From NCBI GenBank assembly GCA_024639625.1, contig JAHEIA010000116.1:1-8249 (forward strand): DNA of 8,249 bases, in the 5' to 3' direction. The position numbers were made by a program, and so were the translations under genes. The notes beneath the pieces are model-generated. The model was not told the DNA's origin, did no database searches, and saw only the letters and a program-made list of their open reading frames with translations. The number at the start of each line of letters is the position of its first letter. Positions within the stretch are counted from its first letter, which is position 1. This DNA comes from Chromatiales bacterium. Its GTDB lineage: Bacteria > Pseudomonadota > Gammaproteobacteria > Chromatiales > Chromatiaceae. Positions 1 to 7,786 of this stretch are shown here, in pieces.

Positions 1-2304
1 GGCGGTCCCGGGAACAGAGAGGTTGACGCTGAAGCTACAGGCCTCGCCCGCGCTCAGTGTTCCGCCGGCAAATTCGATCGTCATACCGCTGTCCGGCGTG
101 CTGATCGTGCCGCCGCATGCAGACGCCGGCAGGCCGGTGGCCAGGAGGCCGGCGAGGGCCGCGTCGAGATCGTCGGTAAATGCGATGCCGGTGATGTCCG
201 ACACCGGCGGATCCCCGGGCGCCGGGGCCTGCATCGGATGGGTGAGGGTAAAGACCAGGCTCACGGTGCTGCCCGGATCCACCGGATCGCCGGTGAACTG
301 CTTGAGCAGCGACGGACCGCCGACCACCACCAGGTCGTCCGCGGCGGGATAGCCCTCGACCGGCTGTTCTCCGCCGAGCAGGCCGGAGATCGTACTGGTG
401 GCATTCGGATAGCTGCCCGAGGTCGCGTTGGTAACGACATCCAGGGTGATCTCGATGGTGCAGGACTCCGCGGGACCGAGGCTGGCGCCGGTGAGCGTAA
501 ACCTCGCCGGCGAGTTGCTCGAGCCGCCGCTCCCGTCGATGAACGGCGTGTAGGTGGCAGTACCGCCATTGCACACCGGGTTGGTCGGCACCACCGACGC
601 GGTCGGCAGCACGTCGTCGAACACGTCTTCGAAGGCGATCTCGTCGAGGCCCATCGTCGAGCTGTTGTTGGCGATGGTGAAATGCAGGGTCGTGGTCCCC
701 CCGGCGCCCACTGGGTTGCTCAGAAATTCCTTGGTGAGCGTCGGGGCGAGAATGATGGTCAACTCGTCGGCCGCCATGTTGCCGACCACGCCCTCGCCGT
801 CGATCACCGCCGTGATCGAGCCGGTGGTGTTGGTATAGGTCTCGGGACCAGCGCTCAAGGGCACGTCGAGCAGGACGCCGAAGGTGCAGGAAGCGCCCGC
901 CGGGAGGCTAGCGCCGGTCAGACTCAGGCTGCCCGCAAGGAAATCCAGGGTCCCACCACACGCCACCTTGGGCAGGGCCTCCCCCGGCGCCAGGCCGGTT
1001 AGCGACCCCAGCGGGTCGATCAGATCGTCGAAGGCGATGCCGGTGGCCGCCGCGCTGCGGCTCGGGTTCTGAATGGTGAACTGGAGGGTGACGCTGTTGC
1101 CCGGGGTGACCGGGTCATCGAGGAAGACCTTGTTGAGGAAATTCACCGGTACGTCGAGTGTCGCGGTCGCGGAGCCCGCGGTGTCCTGGTTGAAGGTATA
1201 GATCAGATCGCTGCTGGTGTTGTGGAAGCGGCCCGAGGCCGTGGTGGTGATGTCGACGGTGACCGTACAGGTCGCGCCGGCGTCCACGACCGGGAAGTTC
1301 GGCAGAGAGCCTTGCGCTAGGAAGTTGATCACGCCAGTCCCGGGATCGGCGGTGATCAAGGGGACCACAGGAGGCGCTCCGCAATCGCTGGATGCGTTGG
1401 GCAGCGGGGCGACCACCATGCCGGGCGGCAGGGTGTCGCTGAACTGCAGGTAGCCCAGGGCAGTGGCGTTGGCGGTGTTGTCGACGGTGAAGATGAGGGT
1501 GCTAGTGGCGCCGAGGGGGATCGAGCTCGGCGCGAAGGCCTTTGAGAAACCCGGGCGCGCCGGGTCGACGGTCAGAGTGGCGACGGCCGCTCCGCTGGCG
1601 CCGTCGCTCGCGGTAAGGATGCCCGACACATTGGTCGCCGTTGCCGTGCCAACCACGTTGACGATGACACTGCAAGCGCTGTTGGCGCCGAGCCGGGCGC
1701 CGGCGAGGCTGAGAGTCGTCCCACCGTCGGGGGCGCTCAGGATGCCGTCGGCGCAGTCGGTGGAGGCGCTCGCCGGGGTGGCGATCACGATCCCGGCGGG
1801 CAGCACGTCGGTGAACGCGATGTCGGTCACCAGGGTCGATCCTTCGATGTTGCTGATGACGAAGGTAAGCGTCGAGGTGCTGCCTGGGCCGATGGTGTCG
1901 GGGAGGAAGAACTTGGAGAAGCCGACATCCGAGAGCTCGAGAACGGTGAGCGTGTCGCTGGCGGTGCCGCTGTTGCCATCGCTCGAGGTCAGATCGCCGG
2001 AGGTGTTGAGGTGAACGCCCGGCTCGAAGCTGGTGACGTCGACGGTCACGCTGCAGGTGCTCCCCGGGTCGACGAACCCCCCGCTGTAGCTGATGCTGCT
2101 CGCGCCCTCGTCGGCGGTCACCGAACCACCCTCGCCGCAGGTCTCCGTGGCGTTGGGCGGGGAGGCGATCGTCACCCCAGAGGGCAATATGTCGGTGAAG
2201 GCGAGGCCGCTAGCGGTGGTCATCGAGCCGGTGTTGTCGATGGTGAAGGTCAAGGTGCTGACCTCTCCGGTAAAGATGGTGTCGGGTACAAAGGCCTTCG
2301 AGAA
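1..2304 (-). repeat. Six tandem protein-level repeats in the secreted protein
   Basis: The repeats begin at residues ~36 (FSKAFVPDTI), 164 (FSKFFLPDTI), 288 (FSKAFAPSSI), 424 (FLNKVFLDDPV), 558 (LTKEFLSNPV) and 701 (LLKQFTGDPV). The start-to-start spacings are 128, 124, 136, 134 and 143 residues. The sixth repeat is cut by the window edge. The similarity is at protein level only; I see no long identical DNA, so these are old duplications. Confidence 0.8.
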
Positions 2305-2409
2305 CCCTGGCGCCGCGCTGGCAGTGTCCGCGAAAGCCAGTGCCGCTATGAGCGGAATGATCCCGAATAAAGACTTGGTTGCGCGCAATGTTGACCCGTT
2401 TGTCAGCAT
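1..2409 (-). CDS. Large secreted repeat protein with DUF11/DUF7933-like domains (C-terminus beyond left edge)
   Basis: The minus strand is open from the ATG at 2409 to base 1, 803 codons with no stop, so the 3' end is missing. A GAGG ribosome site lies about 7 bases upstream of the ATG. Residues 1-32 form a Sec signal peptide: a short polar start with R9 and K12, a hydrophobic stretch LFGIIPLIAALAF, and a likely cut after TASA before APGF. The rest is six tandem domains starting near residues 36, 164, 288, 424, 558 and 701. Each opens with an FSKAF-like motif, then a beta-rich [ST]-L-x-F-T-[IV]-x-N strand, an 'IAFTD.LP' segment and two cysteines. This pattern matches DUF11/DUF7933-like immunoglobulin-type repeats of bacterial surface proteins, so an exported or surface-anchored structural or adhesive role is inferred. 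No catalytic motif is visible. Such proteins often end in an anchoring or sorting signal, which cannot be checked here. It is probably transcribed separately from suf. Confidence 0.85.
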   Translation of the reverse strand, partial: MLTNGSTLRATKSLFGIIPLIAALAFADTASAAPGFSKAFVPDTIFTGEVSTLTFTIDNTGSMTTASGLAFTDILPSGVTIASPPNATETCGEGGSVTADEGASSISYSGGFVDPGSTCSVTVDVTSFEPGVHLNTSGDLTSSDGNSGTASDTLTVLELSDVGFSKFFLPDTIGPGSTSTLTFVISNIEGSTLVTDIAFTDVLPAGIVIATPASASTDCADGILSAPDGGTTLSLAGARLGANSACSVIVNVVGTATATNVSGILTASDGASGAAVATLTVDPARPGFSKAFAPSSIPLGATSTLIFTVDNTANATALGYLQFSDTLPPGMVVAPLPNASSDCGAPPVVPLITADPGTGVINFLAQGSLPNFPVVDAGATCTVTVDITTTASGRFHNTSSDLIYTFNQDTAGSATATLDVPVNFLNKVFLDDPVTPGNSVTLQFTIQNPSRSAAATGIAFDDLIDPLGSLTGLAPGEALPKVACGGTLDFLAGSLSLTGASLPAGASCTFGVLLDVPLSAGPETYTNTTGSITAVIDGEGVVGNMAADELTIILAPTLTKEFLSNPVGAGGTTTLHFTIANNSSTMGLDEIAFEDVFDDVLPTASVVPTNPVCNGGTATYTPFIDGSGGSSNSPARFTLTGASLGPAESCTIEITLDVVTNATSGSYPNATSTISGLLGGEQPVEGYPAADDLVVVGGPSLLKQFTGDPVDPGSTVSLVFTLTHPMQAPAPGDPPVSDITGIAFTDDLDAALAGLLATGLPASACGGTISTPDSGMTIEFAGGTLSAGEACSFSVNLSVPGTA

Positions 2410-2969
2410 GAGATGACCTCGTCCGGAATTCGGTTGTCCGCGCCGCCACGCCGCTCGCGATACGGATTGGAAGCGGACTGATTGGCGCTGGAGACGGAAG
2501 ATTTTTCGTGAGATGGGGTGGTAGCAAGGAAGGTGGGAATACCGACACCGACGCGAAGAGCAGCGGATCGCCTGCCAATCGCCCCGGATCTCAAGCGCAG
2601 AAACACCGCTGCCATTCCCAAGCAGTCCCCTTGTGGTGGAATCCGGATCGATCCGGGCCCCCTGCCGCGCGGCTTCGGGCCCGCCTTCCGGTGATTCTTC
2701 TCGTCGGCAGGACCTACCACGGCCACCATGGACGGTGGCCGCGACGGCGCGCCGCGTCACTTGTTTACGAGGAAGGTAACGGAACCACAGGGGATTGACA
2801 ATCGCAAATTCGCCGCCCTGCTCACCGGCAGCGGAAAGGAGGGAGAGAACGGGCGGCTACCTCCACTACCGACGGAGGGTTTGCGGCCGGCTTGTCACGC
2901 AGGGGGCTTACCACGAGCCCGGAGCGACCGAAGCTGGCGAAGGCCGGCTTTGCGCCGGCTCGTGACCGG
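2410..2969. other. Non-coding stretch between the suf operon end and the secreted-protein gene
   Basis: About 560 bases separate the sufE stop from the start of the secreted-protein gene; both genes read leftward. Open frames here of about 60-110 codons have no recognisable protein character and no good ribosome site. The stretch should hold the 3' end of the suf transcript and the promoter of the secreted-protein gene. A weak minus-strand candidate promoter is TTGTCA, 17 bases, TACCTT at about 2779-2807, too poor to list alone. Inverted repeats lie at 2720-2741 and 2912-2987. I see no intrinsic terminator with a T tract. Confidence 0.6.
2720..2741. repeat. Perfect 8-bp inverted repeat (hairpin or operator)
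   Basis: CGGCCACC and GGTGGCCG flank a 6-base loop, ATGGAC. No T tract follows on either strand, so it does not look like an intrinsic terminator. It lies about 310 bases upstream of the secreted-protein start. A regulator site or transcript hairpin is possible; its role is unknown. Confidence 0.45.
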
Positions 2970-2987
2970 TCAAGCGACTTGACTGGT
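2912..2987. repeat. Cluster of inverted repeats at the end of the suf operon
   Basis: Three foldable elements are packed around the sufE stop codon. CACGAGCC at 2912-2919 pairs with GGCTCGTG at 2957-2964, and the stem continues inward past a one-base bulge. Inside it, AGCTGGC (2932-2938) and GCCGGCT (2943-2949) surround GAAG. ACCGGTCAAG (2965-2974) and CTTGACTGGT (2978-2987) surround CGA and overlap the last codons of sufE. The last two pair fully as plus-strand RNA if G-U pairs are allowed, but carry C-A mismatches as minus-strand RNA. No T tract follows on the minus strand, so a classical intrinsic terminator is not supported. Protection of the operon 3' end is possible. Confidence 0.5.
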
Positions 2988-3404
2988 GTCCAGCGCGAGT
3001 TCGGCCACCTGTTGCTTCATCAGCTCGACGATCGCGTAGATTCCGAAATGCCGGCTCGGGCTGAGATGCTCGTGCAAGCCCAGGCGCCGGAACAGGTCGT
3101 CGGGATCGACTACCGCGATCTCCTGCACCGTCTTGCCGGAAAACAGATCAACCAAGAGCGCCAGAACGCCCTTGATGATGGCGGTATCGCAGTCGCCACA
3201 GAAAGCTATTCTGTCGGGGTCTTGCGGCTCGCTGTACGCCTTAACCCAGACCTGGCTCATGCAGCCCTTGACCCTATTCGCCTCTACTTTGTGCTCGTCG
3301 GGCATCGGGGCGAGACGTTCGCCCACCTCGACCAGATAGGCGTAGCGCTCCTCCCAGTCCCCCAGCAGATCGAAGGTGCTAATGATGTCTTCTACGTCGG
3401 TCAT
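2970..3404 (-). CDS. sufE: SufE, sulfur-acceptor protein of the SUF system
   Basis: This 144-residue cytoplasmic protein is close to E. coli SufE (138 aa). SufE takes persulfide sulfur from the cysteine desulfurase SufS and passes it to the SufBCD scaffold. The active-site motif is present as VKGCMSQVW, with the acceptor cysteine at C48 (E. coli C51). The family block following it, GDCDTAIIKGVLALLVDL, and the C-terminal HLSPSRHFGIYAI are also present. The ATG at 3404 has AGGAG six bases upstream, which fixes the start. It is the last gene of the operon, 31 bases after the DUF59 gene. An additional pair, C69-x-x-C72 (FCGDC), sits where E. coli SufE has GDSD with no cysteine. Its usual partner gene sufS is not next to it. 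A CsdE-type role with another desulfurase cannot be excluded, but the suf context favours SufE. Confidence 0.95.
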   Translation of the reverse strand: MTDVEDIISTFDLLGDWEERYAYLVEVGERLAPMPDEHKVEANRVKGCMSQVWVKAYSEPQDPDRIAFCGDCDTAIIKGVLALLVDLFSGKTVQEIAVVDPDDLFRRLGLHEHLSPSRHFGIYAIVELMKQQVAELALDTSQVA

Positions 3405-3435
3405 AGTTGTCTCCTGTCAGAGCCGGCTGCGCCCG

Positions 3436-3819
3436 CTACAGGAGCCCGAGTTGCAGCCGGGCCTCGTCCGACATCCGCTCGGCGCTCCAGGGCGGGTCCC
3501 AGACCAGTTCGACCTGCGCATCGGTCACTCCCTCCACCGCGCGCAGCGCCGCTTCCACCTGACCGGGCATGGAGCCAGCGACAGGGCAGGCAGGCGCGGT
3601 CAGGGTCATGCGCACCTGCACCGCCCCGCTGGCGTCCGCCGCGATATCGTAGATCAAACCCAGGTCGAAGATGTTGATCGGGATCTCCGGATCATAGACC
3701 CCGCGCAGGGCCTCGATCAGCCGCTCCTCGAGACCCGGCAACCCGGGCGCCGTTCCCGGGTCCTGCTCGGGGTGCTGGTCCGAACGCAACGTCTTCATCA
3801 GATTGGAGAATCGGAACAT
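3436..3819 (-). CDS. SUF-associated DUF59/MIP18-family Fe-S assembly protein (SufT/YitW-like)
   Basis: This is a small cytoplasmic protein of the DUF59 family, whose members help mature or deliver Fe-S clusters and often sit in suf operons. From the ATG at 3819 it is 127 residues. Hallmarks are DPEIPINIFDLGLIYDI at about 43-59, the LTAPACPVAGSMPGQV block with conserved C78, and the ending VELVWDPPWSAERMSDEARL. This pattern fits the short SUF-associated type rather than the longer SufT. The first ~28 residues are extra and poorly conserved. The start is uncertain: the frame extends to a TTG at 3837, and a later ATG lies at 3798. The ATG at 3819, about 21 bases after the sufD stop, has only a weak purine-rich site. 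Its position between sufD and sufE supports a role in the same pathway. The exact biochemical step is not known from sequence. Confidence 0.9.
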   Translation of the reverse strand: MFRFSNLMKTLRSDQHPEQDPGTAPGLPGLEERLIEALRGVYDPEIPINIFDLGLIYDIAADASGAVQVRMTLTAPACPVAGSMPGQVEAALRAVEGVTDAQVELVWDPPWSAERMSDEARLQLGLL

Positions 3820-3840
3820 GGCTCTACTCGCACCCAACGG

Positions 3841-5159
3841 TCACCCGCTGGGACGGCTCAAGCGCTGCCGAATGATCCGCTCCGCGCGCTCCCGCAACGG
3901 GGCGTGGGAAAAGCGCTCTAGGATCTCCTGGGCGAATCCAACGCACAGCATCTTGCGCGCCTCGGGCTCCGAGATGCCCCGCGAACGCAGGTAGAACATG
4001 GCCTCTGGTTCCAACTGCCCCACCGTGGTTCCGTGGCTGCACTGCACGTCGTCGGCATAGATCTCGAGCTGCGGCTTGGTATCCACCTCGGCGTTACGCG
4101 ACAGCATCAGGTTGGCATTGTGCAGGTGAGCACTGGTCTGCTGCGCGTCCTGCGCCACAAGCACGCGTCCGTCGAACACGGCGACACCTCGACCATCCAG
4201 GATGCCGCGAAAGGTCTCTTCACTGCTGCAGCCAGGGACCGCATGCTCCACGTCGAGGTGGTGATCCACCAGCTTGCCGTCACCGGCAAAATACAGGCCG
4301 TCCAACCGTGACTCCGCCCCCTCGCCGGCAAACCGCAGCTGCAGCGAGGTGCGCGACCAGGCGCTGCCCAATGCCGCGGTCACGCAGTGGTACCGGCTGT
4401 GGGCATCCAGGCGGGCGGACAGCCCCGCCAGGTGAAAGGCATTTCGGCTCTCCTCCTGTAACCGCTCGTGTACCAGAACAGCGCCTTGCCCGAGCACGAC
4501 CTCGGTGACCAGGTTGTTGAAGTACAGCGAGGGGCCGAAACTGGCATAGCGCTCGATCAAGGTCGCTTGCGCACCCGCCTGCAACACAATCAAGTTACGC
4601 GGCTGGGCGATCACCGGCTGTTCGACCTCCAGCGACAGGTAAAGCACTTCGATGGGCGCCTCGATCACTGTACCTTCGGCCACCAGCAGCGCCGCGCCGT
4701 CCTCGATGAGCGCCGTATTGAGTGCAGCAAAGAGACTGTCGACCGGGTCGCCTGCCCGTGCCAGGTGATCTTTCAGCGCCTCGGGCTTTTCCCGCAGGGC
4801 CCGCGCTAGACTCCCCATCCAGACGCCGTCCGGCAGGGCCCGCGGGTTCGACAACGCGGGCGCGAAGCGCCCGTTGGCGAACACCAGGTCCGGCACGCGT
4901 CCGTTGGCCAGCAGCAGGGATTCGATGTCCTCCGGCAGGAGCGCCGACAGCGGCTGCGCCGCGGGCGCGAACTGAGGGTCCCGCAGCGGTTCTAGGCTGG
5001 TGTAACGCCAGCCCTCGTCCTTACGGCTGGGCCAAGACAACCGGTCCAGACGCGCTGCCGCCTCGTCGCGGCGCTGATCGAGCCAATGGATGCCCGTCGG
5101 CGGAGCGGCCGGGTTCCGGGCAAGTTCCCTGAATCGGTCCAGGGGTTCTCCAACCGTGT

Positions 5160-5163
<4 letters not shown>
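3841..5163 (-). CDS. sufD: SufD, scaffold subunit of the SufBCD complex
   Basis: This 440-residue protein (E. coli SufD 423 aa) is a paralog of SufB and pairs with it on the SufC dimer to form the Fe-S assembly scaffold; it is also linked to iron acquisition. The N-terminal helical region carries SRKDEGWRYTSLEPL near residues 46-60. The beta-helix core is followed by the C-terminal family signature DDVQCSHGTTVGQL, where H377 and C375 match E. coli H360 and C358, then MFYLRSRGISEPEARKML. The start is a GTG at 5163 whose bases overlap the sufC stop in a shared GTGA, so translation is probably coupled to sufC. AGGAGG repeats lie 4-7 bases upstream within the sufC end, supporting this start. The reading frame is intact. 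Confidence 0.95.
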
Positions 5164-5912
<749 letters not shown>

Positions 5913-5920
5913 CTCAAATG

Positions 5921-5925
5921 CCTCC
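5921..5925 (-). promoter_or_regulatory. Ribosome binding site that decides the sufC start
   Basis: GGAGG on the minus strand lies 8 bases before the ATG at 5912. It is the reason to reject the long upstream extension of SufC through the repeats. Confidence 0.85.
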
Positions 5926-5997
5926 ACAATGCTGCCGGGAAAGCGCCCCGGTTGCTCAATGCCATGCCTGGCGAAATACCGCTCCTGCTTGCACCCA

Positions 5998-6054
5998 GCC
6001 CGGCATCCCTGCCGGGCGTTCGCTCGGCTGCGTTTGCCCACTGGGCAAACGGTC
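5998..6054. repeat. REP-like palindromic unit, copy 1 (57 bp)
   Basis: This unit holds two hairpins: GCCCGGCA/TGCCGGGC around a TCCC loop, and CGTTTGCCC/GGGCAAACG around ACT, joined by about 12 bases. It is identical over 57 bp to copy 2 at 6098-6154. The paired-palindrome layout is typical of intergenic REP/BIME-type elements, which are usually moved by RAYT-type transposases. It lies between sufB and sufC, where it may act on transcript stability. Confidence 0.8.
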
Positions 6055-6097
6055 TCTCTACGCCTGGGGGCGATGTACCTCCCTGTAGCACCCCTCG

Positions 6098-6154
6098 GCC
6101 CGGCATCCCTGCCGGGCGTTCGCTCGGCTGCGTTTGCCCACTGGGCAAACGGTC
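6098..6154. repeat. REP-like palindromic unit, copy 2 (57 bp)
   Basis: This is an identical copy of 5998-6054, in the same orientation and displaced by exactly 100 bp. It ends 5 bases before the sufB stop codon. The 43 bases between the copies are not part of the palindromes. The flank just upstream of copy 2 (around 6071-6096) loosely resembles the flank upstream of copy 1 (around 5973-5996), hinting that the duplicated unit was once longer. Confidence 0.8.
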
Positions 6155-6159
6155 CTCGC

Positions 6160-7605
6160 TCACCCAACCGCGCCTTCGAGCGTTATACTAAGCAGCTTTT
6201 GCGCTTCGACCGCAAACTCCATCGGCAGCTCCTTGAAGACCTCTTTGCAGAAACCGTTCACGATCATGGATACCGCATCCTCTTCGGACAGTCCCCGGCT
6301 CCGGCAGTAGAACAACTGGTCTTCGCCGATTTTAGAGGTCGTGGCCTCGTGCTCGACCTTGGCGGTGGGGTTCTTCACCTCGATGTAGGGGAAGGTGTGG
6401 GCCGCGCACCGGTCGCCGATCAACAGCGAGTCGCACTGGGTATGGTTGCGGGCATGCTCCGCTCGTTGCGCCATGCGCACCAGGCCACGATAGGCGTTTT
6501 GCCCGTGGCCTGCGGAGATGCCCTTGGATACGATCGTGCTGCGGCTGTTGCGCCCGAGGTGGATCATCTTGGTCCCGGTATCCGCCTGCTGCCTCCCCTT
6601 GGTCACCGCCACCGAATAGAACTCGCCCACCGACTCGTCGCCGCGCAGGATGCAACTCGGGTACTTCCAGGTGATCGCCGACCCGGTCTCCACCTGGGTC
6701 CAGGAGATCCGCGAGCGCGCCCCGCGGCAATCACCGCGCTTGGTCACGAAGTTGTAGATCCCGCCCTTCCCCTGCGCGTCGCCGGGGTACCAGTTCTGCA
6801 CCGTAGAATATTTGATCTGCGCGTCTTCTAGCGCTACCAGTTCCACCACGGCGGCATGCAGTTGGTTTTCGTCCCGCATGGGGGCGGTGCAACCCTCCAA
6901 ATAGCTGACGTAGCTGCCGGCGTCCGCAACGATCAGGGTGCGCTCGAACTGACCCGTGTTAGCCGCATTGATGCGGAAATAAGTCGAAAGCTCCATCGGG
7001 CAACGAACCCCCGGAGGTACATAGACGAAGGTACCGTCGCTGAAAACGGCGGAATTCAGGGCAGCGAAGAAGTTGTCCGTGTGCGGCACGACCGAACCCA
7101 GATACCGCTCTACCAGATCCGGATGCTCCCGCAGGGCCTCCGAGATCGAGCAGAATATGACGCCCGCCTCCGCCAGTTTGCCGCGGAAGGTGGTGGCCAC
7201 CGAAACACTGTCGAACACCGCATCCACCGCCACTCCGGCAAGCGCCTTCTGTTCTTCGAGCGGGATTCCGAGTTTCTGGTAGGTGGCCAGGATCTCCGGG
7301 TCAATCTCTTCGAGACTTTGCGGGCCCTGCTTTGGTTTCGGCGCGGAGTAGTAGGAGATCGCCTGATAATCGATCTTGGGATGATGCACGCTGGCCCAGT
7401 TTGGCTCCTTCAGGGTCAACCAGTGGCGCAAAGCGGCGAGTCGCTGCTCGCGCATGAACGCCGGCTCCGCCTTTATCGCAGAGATCGACCGCACGACCTC
7501 CTCGTTGAGGCCGGGAGTAAAGGTATCGCTGTCGACATCGGAGACGAAGCCGTGCTCGTAGCCTTGTTCTACAAGTGCGTCCAACTGATCGCTGCCCACC
7601 GCCAT
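6160..7605 (-). CDS. sufB: SufB, Fe-S cluster scaffold subunit
   Basis: This 481-residue protein (E. coli SufB 495 aa) is the scaffold on which nascent Fe-S clusters form, receiving sulfur from SufE. Motifs include [14 protein letters not shown] [17 protein letters not shown] near residues 32-48, the block [18 protein letters not shown] (196-213), [17 protein letters not shown], and [16 protein letters not shown]. The key cysteine is C391 in TQCDSLLIG (E. coli C405), and the conserved E420 in EHEATTS matches E. coli E434. The cysteine-rich insert near residue 90 of E. coli SufB is absent, with SAPKPKQGP instead, as in many SufB proteins. The ATG at 7605 has GAGGAG 11 bases upstream, a slightly long spacing. 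It is the first gene of the operon, following a sigma70-like promoter. Confidence 0.96.
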   Translation of the reverse strand: MAVGSDQLDALVEQGYEHGFVSDVDSDTFTPGLNEEVVRSISAIKAEPAFMREQRLAALRHWLTLKEPNWASVHHPKIDYQAISYYSAPKPKQGPQSLEEIDPEILATYQKLGIPLEEQKALAGVAVDAVFDSVSVATTFRGKLAEAGVIFCSISEALREHPDLVERYLGSVVPHTDNFFAALNSAVFSDGTFVYVPPGVRCPMELSTYFRINAANTGQFERTLIVADAGSYVSYLEGCTAPMRDENQLHAAVVELVALEDAQIKYSTVQNWYPGDAQGKGGIYNFVTKRGDCRGARSRISWTQVETGSAITWKYPSCILRGDESVGEFYSVAVTKGRQQADTGTKMIHLGRNSRSTIVSKGISAGHGQNAYRGLVRMAQRAEHARNHTQCDSLLIGDRCAAHTFPYIEVKNPTAKVEHEATTSKIGEDQLFYCRSRGLSEEDAVSMIVNGFCKEVFKELPMEFAVEAQKLLSITLEGAVG

Positions 7606-7622
7606 GGGGTATCTTGCTCCTC

Positions 7623-7648
7623 TATTCCATAGTATTTTGCTAGGTTAT
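7623..7648 (-). promoter_or_regulatory. Candidate IscR-like operator at the suf promoter (weak)
   Basis: An A+T-rich imperfect dyad runs on the minus strand: ATAACCTAG, an AT-rich centre (CAAAATA), then CTATGGAATA. The CC...GG spacing and AT-rich centre resemble IscR sites, but one half is shifted by a base relative to the type 2 pattern and several type 1 positions do not match. It abuts the -10 box and covers the expected transcription start, a good place for a repressor. No iscR gene is visible in the window. This is a suggestion only. Confidence 0.3.
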
Positions 7649-7676
7649 TTATAAACCCTCCGCAGGCGCTCTTCAA
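7648..7676 (-). promoter_or_regulatory. Sigma70-type promoter of the suf operon
   Basis: On the minus strand, TTGAAG (7676-7671) is followed by exactly 17 bases and TATAAA (7653-7648), a 5/6 match to the -10 consensus. Transcription would start near 7641, giving a 5' leader of about 35 bases before the sufB ATG. It is the only promoter-quality pair I find upstream of sufB. Confidence 0.65.
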
Positions 7677-7704
7677 CGCTTTGTTTTTTAGGGTTACTCT
7701 TGCG

Positions 7705-7741
7705 CCGGCACCATTGGGGCTTCGCAGACCGCCGGTGCCGG
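7705..7741. repeat. Inverted repeat in the divergent sufB / sensor-gene intergenic region
   Basis: CCGGCACC (7705-7712) and GGTGCCGG (7734-7741) are perfect complements separated by 21 bases. The right arm touches the candidate -10 box of the plus-strand gene. No T tract follows on the plus strand. It could be an operator for either gene or a remnant hairpin; its function is not known. Confidence 0.45.
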
Positions 7742-7748
7742 TTACACT
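7721..7748 (+). promoter_or_regulatory. Weak candidate promoter of the plus-strand sensor gene
   Basis: TACACT at 7743-7748 is a plausible -10 box. The best -35 at 16 bases is TTCGCA (7721-7726), which is poor, so an activator or other sigma factor may be involved. Transcription would begin about 30 bases before the TTG start. Confidence 0.3.
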
Positions 7749-7771
7749 ATGCTTTCTGGGAATCGCCCTCC

Positions 7772-7778
7772 GGGGAAG
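7772..7778 (+). promoter_or_regulatory. Ribosome binding site supporting a TTG start
   Basis: GGGGAAG lies 8 bases before the TTG at 7787. There is no in-frame ATG nearby; the ATG at 7749 is in another frame and stops after 11 codons. Confidence 0.5.
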
Positions 7779-7786
7779 CACTGAAA

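Noticed and set aside
238..1002. A 254-codon plus-strand open frame
   Set aside because: It lies antisense to the secreted-protein gene, and its composition (many H, R, G, A) is that of a shadow of a G+C-rich coding strand.
2403..2729. A 108-codon minus-strand open frame upstream of the secreted protein
   Set aside because: It has no family resemblance, is rich in R/G/P as expected from G+C-rich noncoding DNA, and has no good ribosome site; its stop merely overlaps the next ATG.
2912..2969. Intrinsic terminator for the suf operon
   Set aside because: The stems are good, but no run of T follows on the minus strand; Rho-dependent ending is as likely.
2892..3677. A 261-codon plus-strand open frame
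   Set aside because: It is a shadow of sufE and the DUF59 gene, whose minus-strand products are clearly recognisable.
5998..6154. CRISPR array
   Set aside because: There are only two copies, each 57 bp with two internal palindromes, and no further repeats or cas genes; a REP-type element explains it better.
7606..7786. Riboswitch or long structured leader before sufB
   Set aside because: The predicted 5' leader is only about 35 bases, too short for a known riboswitch, and the inverted repeat lies upstream of the promoter.
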